From positions 1 to 6,547 of the forward strand of contig JAQSXM010000198.1 of the NCBI GenBank assembly GCA_029256645.1: a stretch of 6,547 nucleotides of DNA. The letters are read 5' to 3'. Of the stretch, positions 1-5,875 are shown piece by piece (within the stretch, counting starts at the first letter, position 1; each line of letters opens with the position of its first letter). The notes below the pieces were generated by a model that was not told the origin of the DNA, did not search any database, and worked only from the letters and a program-made list of their open reading frames with translations. This DNA is from Sporomusa sp. Lineage in GTDB: Bacteria; Bacillota_C; Negativicutes; Sporomusales; Sporomusaceae. Both the position numbers and the translations under genes were made by a program.

Positions 1-33
1 TTGTCAGCCCTAATCCAGTGAATACTGACGGTC

Positions 34-113
34 TATTTTCCGCAACCCTTCGTTGTCGTCAGTCAGCATACGTCCGGTATGCCTCCCTCCTCCGCCTTGG
101 TTTGCGAAAAATA
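34..113. repeat. Hairpin-rich intergenic element, candidate dispersed repeat
   Basis: An imperfect inverted repeat frames this stretch. TTTT at 36-39 pairs with AAAA at 107-110, CGCAA at 41-45 with TTGCG at 102-106, and CC at 47-48 with GG at 99-100, leaving C40 bulged. Inside sits a perfect small hairpin, GCATAC (66-71) and GTATGC (77-82) around the loop GTCCG. Between the inner and outer arms lies a C-rich tract (82-96) whose complement has closely spaced GG/GGG runs. The composition differs from the coding DNA nearby and no start-bearing reading frame explains it. The design resembles extragenic palindromic repeat families. Only one copy lies in the window, so the repeat status is inferred. 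Confidence 0.42.
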
Positions 114-149
114 TCCTCGCCATTATTCTACCGTTTTAGAGCTAACAAG

Positions 150-159
150 GTACTAGTAC
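150..159. promoter_or_regulatory. 10-bp perfect palindrome upstream of the deaminase gene
   Basis: GTACTAGTAC is a perfect palindrome. It ends seven bases before the AAGGGAGG ribosome binding site of the deaminase gene. The position suits an operator, but a half-site of five bases is short and no second copy is visible in the window, so a chance occurrence is possible. Confidence 0.2.
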
Positions 160-181
160 AAAGCGCAAGGGAGGCATATAA

Positions 182-1471
182 ATGGTAAATATTCTTCTTA
201 AAGGTGGCGATGTACTCTGCGCCGATGGCCAAGTACGCCAAACCGATATTGCTATTACTGGCTCAGTCATTACGCAAATCGGTATTGTCACTGATCATGC
301 TGAACGGATCATTAACTGCCAGGATAAGCTCATAATTCCTGGTTTTGTCAATACCCATACCCATGCAGCTATGTCACTGTTTCGAAGCTATGCAGATGAT
401 ATGATGCTTATGGACTGGCTAAAAACAAAGATTTGGCCTGCCGAGGAGAACCTGACAGCAGAGGATGTGTATTGGGGATCACTTTTAGCAATCGCAGAAA
501 TGCTCAAAACAGGCACAACCTGTTTTGCAGACATGTACTTTTTTATGCCTGAAGTCGCTAAAGCGGTGGCAGAGAGCGGTATTCGCGCCGTATTGTCACG
601 CGGTATGGCTGGAGTTGCACCTACAGCCAATCAGGCATTGGCTGAAAGCGAAAACTTTTACAAAGAATGGCATTTGGCCGCTAATGGCAGAATTACGGTT
701 ATGCTCGGACCACACGCACCCTATACATGCCCACCTGATTATCTTAAGAAAGTAACCGCTTTAGCTGAAAAATTAGGCTCCCAAATACATATACATTTAT
801 CTGAAACTGCTGGCGAGGTAGCTGATTGTCAAAAACAATATGGGAAATCGCCTATCGCTTTAATGGAAGAGCTAGGCGTCCTGGATCATGGTGTTTTAGC
901 TGCACACTGCGTTCACGTATCGCCTGACGATATTGCGATTATGAAGAATAAGAACGTACGAGTGGCTCACAATCCGGGCAGTAATATGAAATTAGCCAGT
1001 GGCGTCGCTCCAATACCCGACATGCTTAATGCGGGGATTTGTGTTGGGCTGGGGACTGATGGCGCAGCAAGCAATAATAACCTGGATATGCTTGAAGAGT
1101 TACGTTTAGCTGCAATGCTACACAAGGTTCATCGCCTTGACCCGTTGGCTATTCCTGCTAAAACAGCAGTAGATATGGCTACTTCTCAAGGCGCTAATGC
1201 CTTAGGCCTAAACAAAGCAACTGGTAAATTGGAGGTCACTTACAAAGCGGACATAACTGTCTTTGATATGCAGGAGCCACATTGGCATCCGCGCCACGAC
1301 CGCTTATCCCTTTTGACTTATGCCGCCGGTGCGCGTGATGTCCATACTGTAATTGTCGATGGTAAAGTACTGCTGGATAATCGTCAATTGACTACAATAG
1401 ACCAGGAACGTCTTATTGCCGAAGCTGACCGGAGAGGTATGCGTTTAGTAAGTCAGACCAATTTGAAATAA
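182..1471 (+). CDS. mtaD: 5-methylthioadenosine/S-adenosylhomocysteine deaminase (amidohydrolase)
   Basis: A cytosolic metal-dependent hydrolase predicted to deaminate methylthioadenosine or S-adenosylhomocysteine to the inosine analogues, handling by-products of S-adenosylmethionine use. The 429-residue length fits the family. The metal site of the amidohydrolase superfamily is complete: HTH at 59-61, His205 and Glu208 in HIHLSET, His242 in AAHCVH, and Asp293 in GTDGAASN. Glu88 in the WPAEEN motif and His178 in GPHAPYTC are the expected substrate-contact positions of the MtaD/TM0936-like group. The flanking small beta domain is formed by about residues 1-55 and 350-400. The ATG at 182 is preceded by AAGGGAGG (167-174) at seven bases. 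The gene appears monocistronic: a 111-base gap with its own promoter follows. Related chlorohydrolase/guanine-deaminase families are less likely given the WPAEEN and GPHAPYTC motifs. Confidence 0.9.
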   Translation: MVNILLKGGDVLCADGQVRQTDIAITGSVITQIGIVTDHAERIINCQDKLIIPGFVNTHTHAAMSLFRSYADDMMLMDWLKTKIWPAEENLTAEDVYWGSLLAIAEMLKTGTTCFADMYFFMPEVAKAVAESGIRAVLSRGMAGVAPTANQALAESENFYKEWHLAANGRITVMLGPHAPYTCPPDYLKKVTALAEKLGSQIHIHLSETAGEVADCQKQYGKSPIALMEELGVLDHGVLAAHCVHVSPDDIAIMKNKNVRVAHNPGSNMKLASGVAPIPDMLNAGICVGLGTDGAASNNNLDMLEELRLAAMLHKVHRLDPLAIPAKTAVDMATSQGANALGLNKATGKLEVTYKADITVFDMQEPHWHPRHDRLSLLTYAAGARDVHTVIVDGKVLLDNRQLTTIDQERLIAEADRRGMRLVSQTNLK

Positions 1472-1496
1472 AATTATTTTTTTTGCCTCTTAGCCA

Positions 1497-1525
1497 ACAG
1501 GAATTGCCTTATTTATATTGAATAT
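1497..1525 (+). promoter_or_regulatory. Sigma-H-type promoter candidate for the aminotransferase operon
   Basis: The sequence ACAGGAATT (1497-1505), an 11-base spacer and ATTGAATAT (1517-1525) match the Bacillus subtilis sigma-H consensus RnAGGAwwW - 11 to 12 bases - RnnGAATww at every defined position. Transcription would begin near 1530, about 50 bases before the aminotransferase start. No good sigma-A promoter is visible in the same gap. If it is real, the aminotransferase and ASCH genes would respond to the transition-phase sigma factor. The match is seen directly; the use of sigma-H is inferred. Confidence 0.5.
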
Positions 1526-1582
1526 TAAAATTAACCGCGTTTGTCCAGGTCTCATTAAGTAAGGCGATATTGGAGGGGCAAC

Positions 1583-2749
1583 ATGTTTGATCAATCCGAG
1601 CGTATGCAGGCCTTAACATCAGCCATTTTTACGCAAGTTGATGATATGCGCAAGACCGAAATTGCCGCTGGTAAAGACGTTATTACCCTAAGTATTGGCA
1701 GTCCTGATATGGCACCAGCGCCACATATTGTTGAAGCACTGAAAGATTCTGTCGATTGCTGCTTTAACTACGGATACACTTTATCCAAAGGAGTGCCTGA
1801 TCTCTTAAGCGCCATCGCTGGCTGGTACAATACTAAATTCGGTGTTAAACTAAACCCGGAAACGGAAATCCACTCACTGATTGGGTCACAAGATGGTTTA
1901 GCGCACATATCATTATGTTTGATAAACCCTGGTGATGTGGTACTTATTCCAGATCCAGGCTATCCAATTTTCAGTGCCGGTCCGCTTATTGCCGGTGCTG
2001 AGCTCTATAAAATGCCGCTGACGCCGGAAAATAACTATCTGCCAGACTTAGCAGCCATTGATGAAACCATATTAAAGCGGGCCAAAATCATGATATTAAA
2101 TTATCCTAATAATCCACTGGCGGCTACAGCACCCCGGAGCTTTCTGGAACAGGTAGTGGCGTTTGCCAAACACTATAACATTCTTGTCTGTTATGATTTT
2201 GCCTACAGTGACCTGGTATTTGACGATTACCGTCCTGATAGTTTTTTGTCCATTCCCGGTGCAAAGGATATCGCAATAGAATTTAATTCTCTTTCTAAAA
2301 CCTATAATATGGCGGGTTGCCGAGTTGGTTATGTTGTAGGTAATGCCCACATAGTATCTCTTCTCGGGCGTTTAAAATCCAATTTCGACTATGGTATTTT
2401 TTATCCGCTCCAGCAAGCTGCCATAGCTGCCCTGACCGGTTCTCAGAATTGTGTTGCTGAGACCGCTGCAGCCTATCAGAGACGCCGTGATATTATTGTT
2501 GACGGTTTCTCGGAGATAGGTTGGGTTGCAGACCGTCCTAAGGCTTCAATGTATGTGTGGGCGCCGGTTCCCACTAAGCAGTCCTCCTATGACTTCACAG
2601 TCTCACTGTTAAAAAATACCGGGGTAGCTGTTATTCCCGGCAGCGCTTTTGGTGCTTGCGGTGAAGGCTATGTACGCATAGCGTTGGTTCAGCCTGAACA
2701 AAGGCTGTCTGAAGCTGTAACTAGAATAAGAAAGTGGCTAAAACCATAA
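1583..2749 (+). CDS. PLP-dependent class I/II aminotransferase, LL-diaminopimelate aminotransferase-like
   Basis: A cytosolic fold-type I aminotransferase of 388 residues, the usual length. The catalytic lysine is Lys239 in SLSKTYNMAGCRVGY, with phosphate-binding Arg247. Asp205 in YDFAYSD pairs with the PLP nitrogen, Asn177 in NYPNNPLA contacts the ring hydroxyl, Tyr127 lies in PDPGYPIF, and Arg365 in YVRIAL binds the substrate carboxylate. The SKTYNMAG and PGYPIF motifs resemble the DapL/AlaT-like group, so databases may call it LL-diaminopimelate aminotransferase. No lysine-pathway gene is adjacent and the true substrate is unknown. Cys246 stands where most relatives that I know have Trp (NMxGWR). 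The start ATG has GGAGGGG (1572-1578) just upstream. The next gene follows after 19 bases, so the two are probably cotranscribed from the sigma-H-like promoter. Aspartate, aromatic, branched-chain or ketomethylthiobutyrate transamination are all possible. Confidence 0.85.
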   Translation: MFDQSERMQALTSAIFTQVDDMRKTEIAAGKDVITLSIGSPDMAPAPHIVEALKDSVDCCFNYGYTLSKGVPDLLSAIAGWYNTKFGVKLNPETEIHSLIGSQDGLAHISLCLINPGDVVLIPDPGYPIFSAGPLIAGAELYKMPLTPENNYLPDLAAIDETILKRAKIMILNYPNNPLAATAPRSFLEQVVAFAKHYNILVCYDFAYSDLVFDDYRPDSFLSIPGAKDIAIEFNSLSKTYNMAGCRVGYVVGNAHIVSLLGRLKSNFDYGIFYPLQQAAIAALTGSQNCVAETAAAYQRRRDIIVDGFSEIGWVADRPKASMYVWAPVPTKQSSYDFTVSLLKNTGVAVIPGSAFGACGEGYVRIALVQPEQRLSEAVTRIRKWLKP

Positions 2750-2768
2750 TAAATAGGGGGATTCTGGG

Positions 2769-3116
2769 ATGAGGGCATTGAATTTTTATTCGTCTAACTA
2801 TCACAGCCAATTAGTTTGTCGCCGCAAAATATGTACGATTAGGCTTGGGGATAAGACCAATAAATATTCAGAAGGCGATATCGTATGGGTAACTGTAGGC
2901 AAACGCTTTTCCCAAAAGAAACGAATCTTTACTGCAGCTATTGACCGTGTTTTGGTAAAACCGATTTCCCAATTGACTCTCCATGATTTGCAGGGAGAGA
3001 ATCCGGATCTTACCAGTATCGATGAACTATTGGTTTTTTTGCAGTCTATCTATAATAAAACCTTAACCAATAGTGATATTGTAACTGTAGTATATTTTTC
3101 GGAGATTATTGAATAG
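2769..3116 (+). CDS. Small ASCH-domain (PUA-like) protein of unknown function
   Basis: A 115-residue soluble protein with no signal peptide or membrane segment. Residues about 14-45 resemble the start of the ASCH domain: the stretch CRRKICTIRLGDKTNKYSEG holds the K..T.R signature of that fold, followed by the hydrophobic strand DIVWVTVG. Residues about 54-66 (FTAAIDRVLVKPI) form a further strand, followed by a Leu-rich region and a C-terminal VTVVYFSEI strand. ASCH proteins are PUA-related and are proposed to bind RNA or nucleotides; a few are enzymes. The first Gly of the usual GxKxxTxR motif is Arg here. Start ATG with AGGGGG (2755-2760) eight bases upstream. It sits 19 bases after the aminotransferase, so it probably shares its transcript, but no functional link can be shown. 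The fold assignment is moderately confident; the function is unknown. Confidence 0.65.
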   Translation: MRALNFYSSNYHSQLVCRRKICTIRLGDKTNKYSEGDIVWVTVGKRFSQKKRIFTAAIDRVLVKPISQLTLHDLQGENPDLTSIDELLVFLQSIYNKTLTNSDIVTVVYFSEIIE

Positions 3117-3117
3117 C

Positions 3118-3131
3118 TGGTATAATATAAT
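3118..3131 (+). promoter_or_regulatory. Extended -10 promoter for pduL
   Basis: TGGTATAAT (3118-3126) is a perfect extended -10 element, TGnTATAAT, and a second TATAAT overlaps it at 3126-3131. The -35 region (3098-3103, TTCGGA) is poor, as is common for extended -10 promoters. Transcription from the first hexamer would begin near 3133, giving a leader of about 24 bases with the AAGGAG site (3141-3146) ahead of the ATG at 3157. The element begins two bases after the stop codon of the ASCH-like gene, so pduL probably has a promoter of its own. Confidence 0.6.
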
Positions 3132-3156
3132 TTAATATAAAAGGAGTGCATTTTTT

Positions 3157-3729
3157 ATGTCTAAATCAATTCCTGTAGGTATTTCAGCCCGTCACTTGCA
3201 TGTATCCCGTGAGCATCTTGATATCTTATTTGGTGTGGGATATCAACTCACTGTTAAAAAGGATCTGTCTCAACCTGGTCAGTTTGCTTGTGAAGAGCAA
3301 GTTGATCTAGTTACTGAAAAGGGTTCTTTTAAAAAAGTACGTATACTTGGCCCAGAGCGTAAACAAACTCAAATTGAAATTGCTCTGACTGATGCGCTTA
3401 AGCTCGGTATTAATCCACCAGTGCGTGATTCCGGCGATTTAAAAGGGTCACCTGGATTGACCCTTGTTGGCCCTAAAGGCGAAGTAAAACTGGAGGAAGG
3501 CGTTATTGCTGCTTGCCGCCATATTCATATGACTACTGCCGATGCAGCTGAATTAGGTTTAAAGGATAAAGATGTTGTACAAGTCCGCTGTACTGGCGAG
3601 CGAGGCCTCATTTATGATAACGTTTTAGCAAGGGTAAGTGACAGCTTTAAGCTCGAATGTCACCTAGACACAGATGAAGGAAACGCTGCCAAGATTAATA
3701 CCGGCAATACGGTGGAAATTGTAAAATAG
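3157..3729 (+). CDS. pduL: PduL-family phosphate acyltransferase (phosphotransacetylase / phosphate propanoyltransferase)
   Basis: Predicted to exchange CoA and phosphate between acyl-CoA and acyl-phosphate, which allows ATP formation together with an acetate or propionate kinase. The 190 residues cover the two PduL half-domains: the first opens with GISARHLHVS (His13, His15) and the second with ACRHIHMTTADAAELGL (His122, His124). His169 in LECHLDTDEGNAA completes the pattern of zinc-site histidines known for PduL. The protein starts directly with the catalytic domain. It lacks the N-terminal encapsulation peptide that targets PduL to bacterial microcompartments, and no shell protein genes lie nearby, so it is probably a free cytosolic enzyme, as in several acetogens. 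AAGGAG (3141-3146) lies ten bases before the ATG. The four-subunit oxidoreductase downstream would make its acyl-CoA substrate (inference). Acetyl versus propionyl preference is not decidable. Confidence 0.92.
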   Translation: MSKSIPVGISARHLHVSREHLDILFGVGYQLTVKKDLSQPGQFACEEQVDLVTEKGSFKKVRILGPERKQTQIEIALTDALKLGINPPVRDSGDLKGSPGLTLVGPKGEVKLEEGVIAACRHIHMTTADAAELGLKDKDVVQVRCTGERGLIYDNVLARVSDSFKLECHLDTDEGNAAKINTGNTVEIVK

Positions 3730-3748
3730 AAATAATTTTTATTAATTT

Positions 3749-3783
3749 AACCCCGTGTTGTAGGACATGGGGTTGACTTTTTG
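3749..3783 (+). terminator. Intrinsic terminator candidate after pduL
   Basis: AACCCCGTG (3749-3757) pairs with CATGGGGTT (3766-3774) over nine base pairs, including one G-T wobble, around an eight-base loop. Five T follow at 3778-3782, after the short GAC interval. The stem is strong but the T tract is short and offset, so read-through into korD is possible. The 3' arm overlaps the -35 hexamer of the putative korD promoter. Confidence 0.5.
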
Positions 3784-3798
3784 TATACTGGATATAAT
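3773..3798 (+). promoter_or_regulatory. Candidate sigma-A promoter for the korDABC operon
   Basis: TTGACT (3773-3778) and a perfect TATAAT (3793-3798) lie upstream of korD, but the spacer is only 14 bases, against the usual 16-18. Either the promoter is weak or activator-dependent, or the -10 works with an unrecognised -35. Transcription would begin near 3805, leaving a leader of about 25 bases before the GTG start at 3829. Confidence 0.42.
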
Positions 3799-3813
3799 GT
3801 CCCTATACATGTT

Positions 3814-3821
3814 AAGGAGGG
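3814..3821 (+). promoter_or_regulatory. Ribosome binding site that fixes the korD GTG start
   Basis: AAGGAGGG lies seven bases before the GTG at 3829. This supports GTG over the in-frame TTG at 3781, which has no Shine-Dalgarno sequence and lies within the proposed promoter. The extra 16 residues from the TTG also have no counterpart in ferredoxin-like delta subunits. Confidence 0.8.
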
Positions 3822-3828
3822 AACTATA

Positions 3829-4044
3829 GTGCCAAAACCATTTTTCAACGAAGAGCGTTGTAAAGGATGCGAATTATGTACAGTAGCATGTCCTCACAAA
3901 ATTGTAGTTCTTGCTAACAGGTTTAACAGCAAAGGTTACCGGCCAGCTACTTGTATCGACGAGACTAAATGTGTTGGATGTGCACTCTGTGCCAAGACCT
4001 GCCCGGATATTGTCATTGAGATTCATAAGGACAAAGGAGAGTGA
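3829..4044 (+). CDS. korD: 2-oxoacid:ferredoxin oxidoreductase, delta (ferredoxin-like 2[4Fe-4S]) subunit
   Basis: The 71-residue electron-transfer subunit of a four-subunit 2-oxoacid:ferredoxin oxidoreductase. It carries electrons from the TPP site towards external ferredoxin. Two classical cluster motifs are intact: Cys11, Cys14, Cys17, Cys21-Pro in CKGCELCTVACP, and Cys48, Cys51, Cys54, Cys58-Pro in CVGCALCAKTCP. An additional Cys42 lies between them. The start is taken as GTG at 3829 because a strong AAGGAGGG lies seven bases upstream; the longer frame from 3781 would overlap the promoter. korA begins five bases after the stop, so the genes are cotranscribed. Annotation pipelines may name this a 4Fe-4S dicluster protein or VorD. 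The subunit role rests on the operon, since the sequence alone fits many ferredoxins. Confidence 0.88.
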   Translation: MPKPFFNEERCKGCELCTVACPHKIVVLANRFNSKGYRPATCIDETKCVGCALCAKTCPDIVIEIHKDKGE

Positions 4045-4049
4045 TTCTA

Positions 4050-5120
4050 ATGGCAGAAAAGATATTAATGAAAGGCAATGAGGCTATTGGTGAAGCTGCT
4101 ATTGTTGCCGGGTGCCGGCACTATTTTGGCTATCCAATAACACCGCAAACAGAACTGACTGAATATATGTCCAAACGCATGCCGCAAATTAATGGCGTAT
4201 TTCTACAGGCAGAAAGTGAAGTTGCTGCTATTAACATGGTATATGGTGCCGCAGGTGCCGGTGCCAGGGTAATGACCTCATCTTCAAGCCCTGGAATAAG
4301 CCTCAAAATGGAAGGAATCTCTTACATTGCCGGTGCCGAGCTTCCGAGTGTTATTGTAAATATAATGCGCGGTGGCCCAGGTTTAGGAGGAATTCAACCA
4401 GCTCAGTCAGATTACTTTCAAGCGACTAAAGGGGGCGGGCATGGCGACTACCGCACCATAGTGCTTGCACCTAACTCAGTCCAGGAAATGGTTGATACAA
4501 CAATCCTGGCATTTGATCTTGCAGATAGATATCGCACACCTGTCATGCTGTTAGGTGATGGGGCATTGGGCCAAATGATGGAACCGGTAGAATTTAATCC
4601 TCCCAATACTAAACCAATTGCCAAACCATGGGCTGCAACAGGCCTCAGAGGGCGTACTGAACCTAATATTGTTAATTCACTTCATCTTCAGCCTGAGAAG
4701 TTGGAATTACACAATATCCATCTGCAAAAAAAATACGCCGAAATTACCGCTAATGAAGTACGATATGAAGAATTGTATACAGATGACGCAGAGCTTATAG
4801 TTGTAGCCTATGGCATCACCTCACGTATTGCTCGCTCGTCCCTCGAAAAAGCGCGTAGTGAAGGCCTGAAGGTTGGTATGTTGCGACCGATTACACTATG
4901 GCCATTCCCTGAAAAACCACTTGCCGCATTAGCTGCTGGCAAGGCCTCGGCTTTTCTTACCCTTGAGCTCAGCGCTGGCCAAATGATCGAAGATGTACGG
5001 TTAGCGGTTAATGGAGCTAAACCAGTGCATTTCTATGGCCGCTCAGGTGGTATGATCCCTAGCACCAAGGAAGTATATGAGCAGATTGCCAATATATTCA
5101 AAGGGAAGGAGGGAAGATAA
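4050..5120 (+). CDS. korA: 2-oxoacid:ferredoxin oxidoreductase, alpha subunit (KorA/VorB family)
   Basis: The alpha subunit, 356 residues, holds the pyrimidine-binding and C-terminal transketolase-like domains of the ferredoxin-dependent oxidative decarboxylase of 2-oxoacids. The N-terminal domain shows YPITPQTE (28-35), AESEVAAINMVYGAAGAGAR (54-73), the TSSSSPGISLKMEG stretch (76-89) and RGGPGLGG (107-114), all hallmarks of the family. The C-terminal domain carries VVAYGITSRIAR (251-262) and LRPITLWPFP (278-287). The ATG at 4050 is chosen over the GTG at 4041 because AAGGAG (4034-4039) lies ten bases before the ATG and is too near the GTG. korB follows after two bases. The family covers 2-oxoglutarate (Kor) and branched-chain 2-oxoisovalerate (Vor) enzymes. 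Pipelines often name this length class VorB, so the substrate is undecided. Confidence 0.92.
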   Translation: MAEKILMKGNEAIGEAAIVAGCRHYFGYPITPQTELTEYMSKRMPQINGVFLQAESEVAAINMVYGAAGAGARVMTSSSSPGISLKMEGISYIAGAELPSVIVNIMRGGPGLGGIQPAQSDYFQATKGGGHGDYRTIVLAPNSVQEMVDTTILAFDLADRYRTPVMLLGDGALGQMMEPVEFNPPNTKPIAKPWAATGLRGRTEPNIVNSLHLQPEKLELHNIHLQKKYAEITANEVRYEELYTDDAELIVVAYGITSRIARSSLEKARSEGLKVGMLRPITLWPFPEKPLAALAAGKASAFLTLELSAGQMIEDVRLAVNGAKPVHFYGRSGGMIPSTKEVYEQIANIFKGKEGR

Positions 5121-5122
5121 CC

Positions 5123-5875
5123 ATGTCGGAGAAAATATTTTCCAGGCCCAAAGGGCTAAAAGATGTTCCCTTTCATTACTGCCCAGGCTGCCATCACGGC
5201 ATAATTCACCGTCTGGTTGCCGAAGTACTTGATGAACTTGATGTACGGGATAAAGCAATAGGTGTAGCTCCTGTTGGCTGCTCAGTACTGGCTTACGAAT
5301 ATTTTAACTTTGATGCATTTGAAGCTGCCCATGGCCGAGCACCAGCTGTAGCTACCGGTGTAAAGCGGGTTCATCCTGATGCTGTTGTTTTTACTTATCA
5401 AGGGGATGGCGATTTAGCAGCAATTGGTTGTGCTGAGATTGTCCATGCAGCTGCCAGAGGTGAGAAGATCACTACTATTTTCGTCAATAATGCGATCTAT
5501 GGTATGACTGGCGGTCAAATGGCTCCAACAACCTTGATCGGGCAAGTTACTAACACTTCACCTTATGGTCGAAGCGCCGAATCAACCGGATATCCAATTA
5601 AGGTTTCAGAGATGTTAGCCACCCTTGAAGGTGCCAAATTCATTGCCCGCGTAGCCATCAATACTCCTGGCAACATGGCTAAAGCCAAGGCAGCAATCAA
5701 GAAAGCTTTTCAATTGCAAATAAGCGGGGAAGGCTTTGGCTTAGTTGAAATATTATCAACATGTCCGACTAACTGGGGTATGAGTCCGATTGAGGCTGCT
5801 AAATGGCTTGAAGAAGACATGATTCCCTATTACCCGTTAGGTGTCTATAAAACATCGGAGGGGGTAATGAAATGA
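5123..5875 (+). CDS. korB: 2-oxoacid:ferredoxin oxidoreductase, beta (TPP-binding) subunit
   Basis: The beta subunit, 250 residues, binds the diphosphate of thiamine pyrophosphate and a proximal iron-sulfur cluster. CPGCHHG (20-26) and Cys53 in VGCSVLAY supply cluster-type cysteines. The TPP/Mg motif is GDGDLAAIG (94-102), followed by NNAIYGMTGGQ (122-132), and a further conserved TCPTNWGMSP lies at 213-222. It starts two bases after korA, with AAGGAGGG (5106-5113) located inside the end of korA. Its own stop overlaps the korC start by the four bases ATGA, which points to translational coupling. The short length without a fused ferredoxin domain fits the four-subunit Kor/Vor organisation. Database names may be thiamine pyrophosphate-dependent enzyme, KorB or VorA. 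The substrate is not defined by sequence. Confidence 0.93.
   Translation: MSEKIFSRPKGLKDVPFHYCPGCHHGIIHRLVAEVLDELDVRDKAIGVAPVGCSVLAYEYFNFDAFEAAHGRAPAVATGVKRVHPDAVVFTYQGDGDLAAIGCAEIVHAAARGEKITTIFVNNAIYGMTGGQMAPTTLIGQVTNTSPYGRSAESTGYPIKVSEMLATLEGAKFIARVAINTPGNMAKAKAAIKKAFQLQISGEGFGLVEILSTCPTNWGMSPIEAAKWLEEDMIPYYPLGVYKTSEGVMK

Noticed and set aside
1..21. Possible tail of an upstream gene, six codons ending in TGA at 19-21
   Set aside because: Six residues are too few to support a coding call and no homology can be judged.
3..29. GTCAG / CTGAC inverted pair (3-7 and 25-29) as an upstream terminator
   Set aside because: The five-base stem has a 17-base loop and no directly following T tract.
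102..129. TTGCGA - 16 bases - TATTCT as a sigma-A promoter for mtaD
   Set aside because: Only four of six bases match in each box and the -35 lies in the arm of the repeat element, so it is too weak to list.
3..188. Open frame without a start codon through the upstream region and into mtaD
   Set aside because: It runs across the hairpin-rich element, has no convincing start or RBS, and ends just inside mtaD in another frame. The Arg/Ser-rich reading looks like translated repeat.
1465..1484. A/T-only hairpin with eight T after mtaD as a terminator
   Set aside because: The stem is all A-T, short and weak. The T run alone is not sufficient, although some termination there cannot be excluded.
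3781..3828. TTG start at 3781 for a longer korD
   Set aside because: It has no RBS, overlaps the -10 region of the proposed promoter and adds residues foreign to the family. GTG at 3829 has an ideal RBS.
4041..4049. GTG start at 4041 for korA
   Set aside because: It would leave one base between the AAGGAG-A tract and the start codon; the ATG at 4050 has normal spacing and matches the family N-terminus.
5043..5258. Minus-strand open frame across the korA/korB junction
   Set aside because: It is antisense to two clearly conserved genes, has no family features and follows their codon pattern.
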